From Lineus longissimus (taxonomy: Eukaryota > Nemertea > Pilidiophora > Heteronemertea > Lineidae): a stretch of 64,000 nt of DNA. The DNA lies in assembly GCF_910592395.1 (NCBI RefSeq), contig NC_088314.1, forward strand, positions 8,992,001 to 9,056,000, written 5' to 3'. Under the pieces are notes generated by a model. That model saw only the letters and a list, made by a program, of their open reading frames with translations, had not been told where the DNA came from and did no database searches. Shown here piece after piece: positions 24,666 through 35,520 of this stretch. How positions within the stretch are numbered: the stretch's first letter is position 1; the number at the start of each line of letters is the position of its first letter. Made by a program: the position numbers and the translations under genes.

Positions 24666-25311
24666 TACCATTAAACTGATCGATGGTGTTATTTCAAGTG
24701 TTGTAGACAAGTCATGAGAGCAGTGTTCTTTAGACATGTTAGATGTTTTTGCAAGATTGAAGGATTTTATCATGAGCCAGTTGTACGATTGCAACAAGTG
24801 AACACGTGTGAAGCCACAAGACATCTCAAACTAGCAGCTCAACATGTTTCTGGTGTACTCATTGGAACCAACATGGATGAAAAACTGCTCAAACAACCTG
24901 TAAAAGTCGGATTTCTTTGGGCAGAAAATATATTAGACTCAGCAAATGGGGAGAAAGAAGCACAGTTCAGGTTAAGGCCAATTTCTTATAGAATAATCCA
25001 GATACTTGGCTTGAATTGATAGTTTCCCAATCCAATGGCACCCATAAATTTGAAGCAAAGAGATTGGGCAATAGAACCTGAACCCATACCGTTTGCCATC
25101 GATTGTTCTTAAATCCATAGTGCCGGAACCATTTCCTTTTGCAATCAGCTCAGACAGAAAACACTAACAGGGAAGAATTATGCCTCAAATTGATGGTTTT
25201 TAAATCCAACTGCGCCCACAGATTTCTTTGATTCGCCAGAAAACATTAAACAGTGAAAGAACCCACAATGGCTAAATAACCAGGCACCAGGAAGTCATCG
25301 ACTGACTACTT

Positions 25312-25607
25312 TTAAAGGGACAACTTGAGCATCATATTTATCTGGCCAGGAGAATAATGACACTGCTTGCCTCCATGTGCCACTACTTGCAGTATCAAAT
25401 GAATGCTGATCTCTAGCAATGATATTTGCAAGTGTTACGAGGCAGTTTTGGACATGGCTTGTGAATTTCAGGCAAGTCTGTGGCATGCACCCCGTCCTAG
25501 CGCATTGCTCATTGCAGTTCAAAGATATTTCCTGTTTAGAGAAGTCACGGTTCTGCTGGAAGTTTGATTGAAAAACCAACATGACTTATGCCAAGTTGTC
25601 CCTTTAA
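25312..25607. mobile_element. TTAA-flanked MITE (piggyBac/Kolobok-like)
   Basis: TTAA at 25312-25315 and 25604-25607 flank terminal inverted repeats beginning AGGGACAACTTG, with GCAT shared further in. TTAA duplication is characteristic of piggyBac and Kolobok transposases. The 288-bp body has no transposase, so it is non-autonomous. The minus frame 25295-25582 lies within it and is not a gene. Confidence 0.8.
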
Positions 25608-28600
25608 GGGTTATAGGACTGGGGTTATAGTGTCTATTCAACAGATTTATTTTAGTTAGAAGCATTCAGAGATGGAAAAAGAATCAGTTAAATCTGCAAG
25701 GAGGCTGCTGAGGAAGGAAACAGTCATTGGTCTCCCTTGCCAGCAGCACTTTAACTCGTCTGGTACAAAAGTACATTACAATTAGGGGAAACGCCATGAC
25801 ACACATCGTTCTGGCTATACCCATTCGTCAAATCATCAACGACATAAGAATCTTTGAACTGCCAAGTATCAGACATCAATCATTTATTTGTCAGATTCAC
25901 AGCAGCATGACCATCGACAAAACCACAAGCATGATAAAAATTTTAACAAGATTGGCAAACTTCAGATGGAAGACTAAAATGGTTTAAACCCTACGAAAAT
26001 CTTTTTTGGATTAGACATCCATGTTGGACAGACTCATCAGGTCTGGGCGCACTGGGGCGGAAATCTGTCTGGGTAATCTGTGATAGAATGAGGACATTAT
26101 GGTGAGTAGCAATGAATACCTAGCCAAGCCCTAGGGAATTCTTGAGAATGTTGCGGTTCTATAGTCAAAGTTAATACAGCACCCTGTCAGAGAAAGGAAA
26201 TGGGGTTAGATGAATGTTTGAAATTCATTTAGGCAGTTGCCACTTCTTAGTAGACTCCCAGAGCAGTCTATTTCGTCATCACATTCATGCTGCCTCATAG
26301 ACTGCCAGCGATGGTGTAATTAAAGTGGCTGGAGGATTATCCAATTGCCATTGCTGTCATGAAACTGTAAGGGCACTTTCTGTCACTGAATCAAAATGCT
26401 TTTATACACTTTAGTCCTACACATGTTTTCTCCCATGGTTTGATGGCATAAGCACACTCTGCATTGTAAGTTGACCTACTCGGAAGAGATAACAAACAAA
26501 GCGATTTTAAAATGCAAACATCTTTGTTCCATATGATGTCAGGTTACATAAGCTAACTTGGAATACAACCACATTCAACTTTATTTGTACTACTATGTAC
26601 TCAGTGCTCAAGAAAGCCATTCACATTAAGGTTCCGTCTGCCTGGTACCAATTTACTCCTGGGTAGAGAGAAGCAAGTAGGGTTAAGTGCCTTGCTCAAG
26701 CCTCACTGGCAGCTTTTTTCTGATGTGGCAGGTTGGTTGGCCGTTGCATTAATACAGGGTTCAAAAGAGCATCCTATAATGCCAACCGATAGTTGGAAAC
26801 ATGACCCACGCGATCGGTAAGATCAATCATAGCAAACATTAGAATAAAATCCTGTTTGCCGCTAATGGCAAAAATCCATCCCAGTCAGCGTCTACTCCTG
26901 CAAACTGCAAGCTGCAACAGGAGCTAAAAATTCACCTGAGCTATTTCCTCTCTATCCCGCAGCCTTCATTGATTATATTTTGTTTTAATTACAAACGGCT
27001 GGTCTCACGGCATCGAAATGGCCGCCGTCAATTCTCGTATTCAAGAGCAGCGTGACCGAGTTGTTAACCAATATTTCAATGCTGTATCTACGTGACATGG
27101 AGCGAGTTATCCGGATATTGATCTCGCTAGCGTGACAAGCAGTGATTGATGGGACAGAGTCGGCCTGTCTCGTTTTGACGTCTCACAATCTGTGCTAGTG
27201 TTTTAAGCTCTTATGACAGGTTTTATCATCAGCACGTACACGATTTTTCTTGCCTTGTCTGGTAGCACGTCGAAGATTCATAATTATTTAACCCTTGATG
27301 TTTTGACAGGGTTTGTTGAATTTAAATAGAAAAATATCTCCGAGGGCAAAAATAATTATCCTACAGCCATGGATTAAGAGATGCAAGTCACAGTTTCCTT
27401 AACAATAGTGTGCCAAGTCCATTTCCTTTGAAAGTAAAGTTCAATTTTGATTTATAGTGTCAAAGTTCCCTTCCGAGCTTACCCACAAGCATTTTGTCTT
27501 TAGCAAGCAATATTGACAAATTTTAGCAGGCGATATCGACAATTTGGACGTCAACATTTGGCTCAGAGCAAAACAAAGGCGGATAAGCCAAGGCTTTTAT
27601 CAAAGTTAATTCAAGTTAAAGTTAGGGTTTGACATTTTCAATGATCCTAATCGATTTTCTTTCAAATCCAGATTTGATGTTTTGAACACTGGAATGGGAA
27701 TTTGTGGATAACAAGTTAGAATGACAGACCAAGCTGGGCAAGGTCACTGCCTTCATTCGCTCCAAATTTAAGCCAGTTTAACATTAAAATCCTTAATTAG
27801 CAGACCACAAACTTGACGACTGCCAAAACCATAGACTGCCAAATTTCCATGTCCCTTAATTTTTGCCATTAGTGAAAAGTTCTTACACAAAATTGGAAAT
27901 TATTTTCACGATGGATAGCAAATATTTTCCGATTTGATTTTTGACTGTGTGTGAAATCTGTGAAATACAATGCTGGCAAAAATATGAAAGTTTCATATAC
28001 CAACACATAGGTTATTGTCCCTAGCACCACATGCGTAATCAAGTAGTTTCCTTCCAAGTTTTATATTCAACATTTTCTTTGGCTTTAATTTGATCAGCGG
28101 AGAAATTGTCGTTCCCAGCCGCACGTTCGCTCAACGAATTTTAATGCTGCCGACCTTTAATGGCAAATGGTAGTTTTTCCTTTCCCACAACAGACCAGCT
28201 CGGCAAATGGGAAGGCCGTCGTGATTCTCGGCAAGCTGGGGATGATTCTCCAGGGTTCCGTTGCTGCAACAATAGGCCTAACTGAGCACAATGACAATTG
28301 TTATAATGGAAAATAAGAAGCATTTTTATCATTGCTGGCTGCCTGGGGACAAAATTGGTCTTCTGGGGACGCATGAATACGTTTACGCACACTAGGTCAG
28401 AAAGACCAAAGCAAAAAGTGTTACTCTATAACTGATTACAAACCAAGAGATCCACAATAACACATCAGTCGAGAATACTGCTCTTGATTTGACGCCTACA
28501 TCTACAATTTAATGAAGAATCTTCAAAGAGACCCCAACTCGAGCATTAATTTTATCATCAAACTAGTACCGCAGTTTCGATAAGTATATCAAGACTGGCT

Positions 28601-28865
28601 TTCTACTCGTTTTAATTTGAAAGGTTGACTGCTCGGCATTTCCTGTTGCAAAGTCATTTCCAGAGAGGCGGTACTAATTCTTTCAGTTAAATTATACACT
28701 TCGAGTAACACGCAGGATATTAAATCTTATTTTGGTTTGATCGTTCGATTTGTAGGTCACCTTTTGTCTGGTATAAAATGACAAAGGTAAGAACCACATA
28801 GGAAAATGTCAGATTTCACACTTTAAGGAAGCCAGGAGCCAGGTAATTGGGGCCAAAGATAGAAA
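25608..28865. other. No gene; CpG-rich patch and repeat fragment
   Basis: 26590-26715 holds a dispersed-repeat fragment with the widespread word TTAAGTGCCTTGCTCAAG. 26985-27200 is unusually CpG-rich for this window and contains GAAATGGCCGCCGTC (YY1-like) starting near 27025. An acceptor-like CTCTCTATCCCGCAG ends near 26962, but only a 30-codon frame follows it. Confidence 0.4.
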
Positions 28866-29040
28866 CAAGAGGCCCAAGGGCCTGGCGCTCAGCTGAAATA
28901 TATGAACATGGAAAGTACCCGATAGATCTCTTTCAACCTCAGTTTTGTCAATATATCAGGCAAACATACCAAAGTAAAAAGACTTTTAAATGGTGACAAA
29001 TATGCCACTTATTAGTCAAATCTAAGTGCCTGAGCCAGGC

Positions 29041-29060
29041 TGACCTTGAAAAGTAGGTCA
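29041..29060. promoter_or_regulatory. ER8 nuclear-receptor half-site pair
   Basis: TGACCTTGAAAAGTAGGTCA: everted AGGTCA sites with 8-nt spacing, identical to the pair in module 2 of element 1. The first site includes the NR5A/ERR-type TCAAGGTCA on the minus strand. Confidence 0.55.
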
Positions 29061-29166
29061 AATAGAAAGCCCATGTGATATCATGTAAAGGAGACTTATT
29101 GTACACCAACCATAAAATTCATGTCACTCTGGATACAGCAAAGGCTTTAAAATAGAAAAAAAAAAC

Positions 29167-29179
29167 CAAGATGGCCGCC
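29167..29179 (+). promoter_or_regulatory. YY1-like motif in element 2
   Basis: CAAGATGGCCGCC closely matches the known animal YY1 consensus (AAGATGGCGGC type). Binding here is inference. Confidence 0.4.
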
Positions 29180-29261
29180 CACCAAATTATTAAAAAAAGT
29201 AAAGAAAATGTATTTACAAGTGAAAAAAGTAAAAATTAAAAAAAAAAAAAAATTGACCCGA

Positions 29262-29330
29262 AGTGGGATTGGAACCCACAACCTTCAGAGTCATACAAGA
29301 GCGGGAAATTCAAATCAAGCTTAAAGTAGG
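29262..29330 (-). mobile_element. tRNA-like SINE relic inside element 2
   Basis: On the minus strand GGGTTCCAATCCC (29265-29277) is a good B box and T-arm. GACTCTGAAGGTTGTGGG resembles an anticodon-to-T-arm segment. A recognisable A box is missing, so this is a relic. An A-rich tract lies beside it at about 29239-29252. Confidence 0.5.
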
Positions 29331-29492
29331 TCAACACAGATTTTGGCTCAGTAACGCCAACTGGTAGTATCAATCAAAACTACTCTTAGTAGTTTCAAGA
29401 CCTACATGCATGCGGTCCTTTTCAACTTTATTTCAAGCTTCTATCTGCTTGAATAAAGCGCCAAAAAATTGTTTTGTGATTTAGGCTTTTTG

Positions 29493-29505
29493 CCCCCTGG
29501 TGGCC
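29493..29505 (-). promoter_or_regulatory. CTCF-like core in element 2
   Basis: The minus strand reads TTGGCCACCAGGGGGCA, matching the central part of the animal CTCF consensus. It is in the same orientation relative to the element as in element 1. Confidence 0.5.
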
Positions 29506-29624
29506 AAACTGTTAATCCTGCCGGACCCACACTTGGTCTATTCAGGAGTCCTGAAGGGTCTAAATGGCTTATAGGGAAAATCTATCGCCTATCCGCCATA
29601 GTTTTGAAACGTGCCTGTTTAACG

Positions 29625-29659
<35 letters not shown>
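29625..29659. repeat. (GACA)n microsatellite
   Basis: About nine GACA units just upstream of the element 2 terminus, occupying the place where element 1 has (GACGAC)n. Confidence 0.92.
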
Positions 29660-30165
29660 GGACATTCATTCTACCATTTACTCATATGAATAGCTCAGCT
29701 TGTCAGCTGAGCTAAAAAAGCTATTCATGTCATAGTATTTAACCAAGGAGATTGGGAAACAAATCTTGAAAAAAAAGTTACTCAGCATCTAAAAGTTGAA
29801 AGGAAAGAAAAAGCTTGCTTAATAACCAAACCCAACATCTCAATAGAAATATGATTTTTCAGTTTTTGATGGAAAATACATAATGGGAACAAAGTATTAG
29901 CTTCAGGGTAGAGCTAAAGCCTTGCTTTTTACTTCCAGTTGTATTGTATTAGAGATATTTCATTACAGAAAAGAACAAGTTGTACAATTTAGCACCCACA
30001 ACGCTTTTGTGGGCAGGGATATATTTTTCTTATTTGGAAGAAAATATTGGGTAATTTGTTTCACCATTTCTAAAGAGAGTCAAGGCGTTCACCCAACTGC
30101 CAACGAAAGCATTTCAACCAGCTGCAAAGACCAACTTTTGGCAGGCTTGTAACATTAAAATGATT

Positions 30166-30625
30166 AAGGCTTATAGTTTCCCTGACTTTATTCAAAATTT
30201 GCCAAGTTACTTTTATATAAATGGACTACATAAGTCAAAGTGTGGACATTCTGACATGACATGCAACCACCACCATTTGAATATTGTGTGTAAACCACGC
30301 AATATCTCATCACATAAAAAAAAGCTTATATCTTGACGTTATTCAATATTTGCCAAGTTACTTTCAATGTAACGGACCACATAAGTCAAAGTTGCTATTG
30401 AAGAAAGTGAGCTTTCCAACACTACATTAACCACCACAATTGGAATGTGTTTTAATCGCGCAATATCTCACGTCATCAAAAATAGCTTACATCGCTGAAC
30501 TTATACCCTGTCAAGTTACTTTCATAGTAATGGGTCGCATAAGTCAAAGTCGTTATGGCAGATTACGGACATTCCAAAACCATATCGCAATTTGATTAAG
30601 TGTTAACCACGCTCATAGCAACGTT
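30166..30625. repeat. Tandem array, three copies of 155-160 bp
   Basis: Copies start at about 30166, 30321 and 30481. Each contains, in order, a GCTTA start, CAAGTTACTTT, a TAATGG/AACGG word, CATAAGTCAAAGT, an ACCAC/CCACC word and an AATATCTCA or related stretch. The spacing resembles a satellite unit, but the array is short and diverged. Confidence 0.78.
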
Positions 30626-31288
30626 TGACACAGTGCACTAATTGTCCAACCTTCACGGAGGTGATGTTAATCACCTTCTGCATCAGAATTTATCAAGTGC
30701 GCTGGTTGATACAGATTTATCGCATTAACTCGATAAGGGCTGCGGGCAATTCATCAACAAAATCGATAATATTCTGTTGCAGTGATGCAGTCTGAAGCCA
30801 CCAATCGTTTGGTGCAGGGAGATATTTTGAAAAAAGATAACCCATCATCCATACCCAGATAGAGCAAATCTTTCATGAAGGCAAAACTGTCAGCACATTG
30901 AGAAACAGTATGCTCGAAGAGAAACGTTTAGTCACTTGGAACTTTCAAATCAATTTAACGTAATGCTACAGGGCATGTTGCAAAAAGTGAATTTAAAATT
31001 CTGACAGACCAAAATGTTCGATGTTAAACTGTTAAAATATGTTTTAAACTGTTTAAATGAAATCTTGTGTCTGTAATAGCAACTGGGGAGAGTACTACAT
31101 TATGCAATGGAACAGACATTGGTGTTGATTCTGACAGCAGAAAGTCGTTTTTTGTTTTCGACAGAACAATAGATTTTGCTGAAATTTTTCATCGTAGTTC
31201 TGACAACAGCTATCATACTAGCATCATGCTCTAAAGTGTGAAGCAGAGAACAAAAAATCTTTTAGAGTTAGTAAGTTAAAACAAAGTA

Positions 31289-31325
31289 AAACAAGAAACC
31301 CAAGGACCTGACACTCAGTTGAATA
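31289..31325 (+). mobile_element. 5'-end fragment of a modular element
   Basis: AACAAGAAACCCAAGGACCT and then GACACTCAGTTGA align with the first about 32 bases of element 2. No module or 3' terminus follows, so this is a solo 5' end. Confidence 0.5.
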
Positions 31326-31476
31326 TTGGCCCAAAACCCAAGAGAGATGGGTCGACATTTGATGCCATTTCTATAACGCTGTCAGTGTCAGACTACAATG
31401 TACCTATTCATCCCTGCCTATGGACTTCATGAACCCAAACCTACAGACATGACAGAACACATTTCTTTCACCACAG

Positions 31477-31658
31477 TGACATCCAGTAGACAAGGTGACA
31501 GTTGTCAGTTGAATCTGACCAAGTTGTACTGTGTGACACAAGAAAGAATTCTTAACGCCTATTGCGCAAAAACTAGTGCAGGTAATATAACATGTTTAAG
31601 GAGATCAGACAAACTGGAAACAAATATTACCATCTCAGCTACATGTTGCAGAAATGAG
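31477..31658 (+). CDS. Candidate internal exon, Cys-rich secreted-type peptide
   Basis: The acceptor is ATTTCTTTCACCACAG (ending 31476); the donor is GAG|GTAAAT (after 31658). A second donor, CAG|GTAATA, follows 31581. The reading frame is open from 31398 to 31763. The exon encodes about 60 residues with six cysteines (DSC, LYC, AYC, ITC, TCC) and three sequons (NLT, NIT, NIT), a composition typical of extracellular domains. I cannot assign a family. The 121-codon open frame could still be chance; the splice sites at both ends raise its standing. Confidence 0.33.
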
Positions 31659-33836
31659 GTAAATGTCAGATCAACATCTGGGAAGTTAATAAAAATAAAA
31701 CGTACATCTATTTTGTGTCACCTAGTACAAGATAAAGCACTGGGAGACTGTCAGGCTTTCTGATGAGAGACATATATATTGGTTATCATGAGAAGGTGCA
31801 ATTTTTTCTGATCCATTTCCACAGACAAAAGTACTGAGATAACCGATATCGCAAAAGTATTATGGGATATTTGAGCAGGACAAACTTTTATTGCCCGAGG
31901 GGGATAGTTCACTCCCAAATTCACCACCTAAGCGGATGAAGTACACGTATAAGACTGCACAAAACCTAAAGGTGTCATTTTAAAATGGATCCAGTTGACT
32001 CCAGTTACATGAACTCAACTTGTCCAGTTAAGCTGAGTTTGTATTTCCAAGCCTCTGTTCTCTGTGCCAGTCTTCTAATACTTCTGACATTTTTCTCGTC
32101 CGGTTCCTCTGGCCAACTCCCACCAGTGAAATACCAATGATTGCTGTTTTCACAATTGATATTGATGGTGCTTCATGGCACTCAGCGCGTTGCTATGTCC
32201 ATGATTGTGCAGTAAAATAACATGACAATAAATACGTCAGAGACAAGGTTAGCGCTGCCTTTTTAGGAAGTTCAGCTACGTTGCTATATTGAAATCCACA
32301 GCATTAAAGGAATGTTGGCAACAGCTTTCAGGAAAAGGCAGGTTGAAGTGCACGGCACACTTAGCACAGAAAAATCAAATTGCGTGAGATATTTATTCTA
32401 GCATTGGATCAGTTCCCCTTCATTTATTCATCAGAGGGCTGCTCATGATACTGATGACGGTCTTGGGGTGATAGTGTGCCGTTTCATGTCCAATATTTTG
32501 CTGCTTTTTAAAAAAAATATGTTGAAAATAGTCTTATGTAGACAAGGTTAAACTGCCTTTAAATAAATGCTCTTGTGTTATTTGAAGCAACAAGGAATTG
32601 GTACATCTGCATTCTGCATTTCAGCTAAGATGTGTCACTTTAAGTGCACTCGTGATCTGTGATAATGGCAGTTGCACTGCATTCTCCTGGCCCTGAAGGC
32701 TCTCAGGAAGCTACTGCCACTGAGAGGTATCTTGGACATGTTGGACAGCACTCGAACTTGACATTGCACTTGATCACCTAGAAACAGAAAAGATACTGTA
32801 CCGAAAATCACTTAGTTTTGTGTGGGGTAATTTTTGCCATCTTCCCAAAAAAAACAAAATATGACACGACAATCTTAAACGTGTTTCTAGAAGAAAACCC
32901 AAAATCCTATTGAAAGGTAGATTGCGTGCTGACATGCATCAATGATGATGTATTTTTTGTTGTTTCATCCTTAAGCAACTTTTTCATGTCTTTAAAAAAC
33001 TCAAGGATATTCCCTTGAAATAGTAGCGTTTTTTCTACTTCCGATTTTGAAGTTGAAGTAGCTGTAAGCGTTTTCTTGTCAATTCAGATGGCTTCAACAC
33101 TTCTTTGATGCACTGAAAAATTGCATCACTGTCAGCGGCAGCACTGCGCTGTCAACTTCAGGTAAACCCCATAATGGAAAAAGATAGCACAGGTGACAGA
33201 TTAGGGCAACTCCTTGTCATATTAAGATGGCTAGGCTGTCATCAGATTACCCTTATCTTGCTATCTATTATTTTGATGATCACTTTTTCTTTTCAAGTAC
33301 TGCCTATGGTCAAGTTCAACTGAGTATGTGCGGCTCCTAGAAACCCCAGATAGAATTCTGTGGCAACTTGGATAATAATCATTCCCAAAAAGTAATTTTG
33401 AAGTACAACAGAAAGTGCTAATTACTATCACTATCACAGGTTGTCTGATTGATGGTCTTGGGAAACACACCTATCTGGCATTTCATGGTCCAGATTTGCA
33501 ATAGCAAACCATTTCATACAGTTCATACTGTGACACCATAAATCACACTGGTTTCAGAAACTAACCAATGCTTCATACAGGAAAAAAAGACAATTCTTTA
33601 GCGCTAAGCCTGGTAATGCCGTTTCAGGGCAGATATTTTCTTTTCAAGGGTGTACTGAGGATGTAACTAATACCAACCCCTACGCCAACCCCACTGTATT
33701 AATCGATGGTAAAAATAAGTGGGTTTATCTGTTACAAGACTATATGCCATTCAGGTTATCAGTCATGTGTCCACTATCTGGGTCCTTTAGGTCTGCTGAC
33801 TGCAATAGCAGGGTCATGGCTCAACAGCATCGATCT
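31659..33836. other. No gene recognised
   Basis: AT-rich with scattered simple runs. No supported gene, RNA or repeat boundary. Confidence 0.5.
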
Positions 33837-33961
33837 CATTCATAAGTTGGCCAGCGGGTAATAACAAATATGGTAGTGTATCTTATATCTCCGCTGTGCA
33901 TCATGGCGTCCACGCACTTGTATTGCATGTTTGTTATTACCCACTGACCGACTTTCGAATG
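33837..33961. mobile_element. Hairpin MITE with 32-bp arms
   Basis: Arms 33837-33868 and 33930-33961 pair at 27 of 32 positions. The inner 13 bases, GGGTAATAACAAA, match perfectly. The loop is 61 nt. The minus frames 33836-34060 and 33937-34125 run through it and are not genes. Confidence 0.75.
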
Positions 33962-35250
33962 CGGCTTATTGCCTTGCCTGACGAAAGTGTTTTTTTCTCT
34001 CCTGCAACGTAGAAATATCGACCAACTTCTGGCAATATCATTTCCATTTCCAAGATCCATGTCTCACCTATTACGACAGCACACATCATTAAACACTTGT
34101 CAAAGAAAAAACAAAGTCTGCACATGTCAGTTAATTAATCCTTCAAAGTTTCCTCTGACACAAATCCTTGAGAAAATACATTTAATGCCAAACATTTTGG
34201 CCATCCTACCTAAATCACTCCTAGACTTCAGGCCGAAATATTGTAGGGAACAGTATTGTAGGGAACCAGAATTGGCTCCAACGGAAGACCACCAAATCCT
34301 TCACAGTTGGATAGACCCTGCAAGCTGGGACTGGCTTCTTGAGCACATTTTTGTCACCATCAAAGCTTCTTTCTAGAGACGCTTTGGCCATGAATGATAC
34401 ATTGCATGCTATGATATAACTGGTATAGTGACCTCTTAACAGGCAAGTAAGGACAATCAGCCGAAATGGTAATATGACTTCTTTGCATATTTCTTCCATC
34501 AAGTGGAATACAAGCCCGTTTGCTCTTAAGCAAATTTTTATCACCTAAAAAGCTTTCTCGTAATGGCTTATAGGAGACTCAGGCTGAATGGTAATTTCAC
34601 TTATACAAGGTCCCATATGAGCCATGTCCATTCAAGAGCAAGGACATGGTAACAAAAGAAACTCGGTGATTACAGAAATACTTCCTTTTTTGTCCTGCGG
34701 TGTGATATACCATCTGATATTATAGCTCAATGCAAAGTGGGTCAAGGTCAGGCACTCTGGTCAAAGTTGGTCAAGGCAAGGCACTCGGTCACAGGGGCAC
34801 TTCAACAGCTGTAGTGGCAATTTCAGAGAAACTGGTGAGTCCACTGAGAGTGAATAACGATTACTTCGCAATATAATGCACATTATATGGAGGATTTATG
34901 ATGACTAAAACAACAACATTTGGACATAACTGGTCACTTAGTCTCTCGTGGGCTCATTCAGGCGGTCAGCAGCAAGGAAACTCAAACAGTCGTCTTGACT
35001 CAATAACTGTTCCATCTTGCAACACCCAGAGCAGTAAGTACTCAACAGCATTCAAGACGGATTGAATGACGAGTTGGGATTTTGGTAAAAATTAAATCTT
35101 AGATTTTCAATCTTCTAAGCTGGGTTTACATCGAATTCATGTTGCCACATGTCCTGATTCATGTGTCACATGTGTCACAGGCATGTTTTTTTAATTGACT
35201 AAGACTTGAAAACATTCAATGAAATGACACGACAGTAAGAATCTGCTTTT
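33962..35250. other. No gene recognised; 135-codon open frame
   Basis: The longest frame in the window (33969-34376, +) starts at the edge of the hairpin element. It has no recognised motif and no splice signals. It includes a duplicated word GTAGGGAAC-AG at 34240-34270. I treat it as chance. Confidence 0.4.
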
Positions 35251-35520
35251 TGGAAATGACTTGTGTGTTTTTTAAGTGAAACAATATAAGTGACAAAGTG
35301 AACTCAATGTAAACTGAACTGAATGCAACTCATGAAACATCTTATCATTCTAAAGGACAAGCTACCAATATCAATCAAGAACTATTTGGAAATGACTTTG
35401 AAATGACTTGTTTGTTTTAAAGTGAAACATTACAAGTGACAAAGGGAACTCTACATAATGCACCTCAGGCAACATCATATCATTCTAAATGACCCGCTAC
35501 CAACGTCGATCAAGAACATA
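35251..35520. repeat. Tandem duplication, about 147-bp unit
   Basis: Copies begin at 35251 and 35400. Shared ordered words are GAAATGACTTG, AAGTGAAACA, AAGTGACAAAG, CATCAT/CTTATCATTCTAAA and GCTACCAA-TC-ATCAAGAAC. They differ by small gaps and substitutions. Confidence 0.8.

Larger units (their letters stand above)
28866..29720 (+). mobile_element. Modular repeat element 2 (non-autonomous)
   Basis: The 5' end carries the hairpin AGGCCC-AA-GGGCCT (28870-28883) followed by GCTCAGCTGA (28887-28896). The 3' end carries TCAGCTGAGC (29703-29712) and an A-tail. The 3' terminus also folds locally: AGCTCAGCT-tgtc-AGCTGAGCT at 29692-29713. Inside are an ER8 receptor pair, a YY1-like word, a reverse tRNA-like relic, a CTCF-like core and a (GACA)n run just before the end. 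It has the same architecture as element 1 with a different terminal sequence. Confidence 0.75.

Noticed and set aside
29262-29330. Functional tRNA gene
   Set aside because: Only the B box and T arm are intact; A box and acceptor stem are missing. The same holds for 48305, 54205 and 60798.
29469-29693. 74-codon frame with a (DRQT)n-like repeat
   Set aside because: It reads the (GACA)n microsatellite of element 2.
33969-34376. 135-codon plus-strand frame, the longest in the window
   Set aside because: No start context, splice signals or domain. It begins at the edge of a hairpin element, and a frame this long can occur by chance in 64 kb on two strands.
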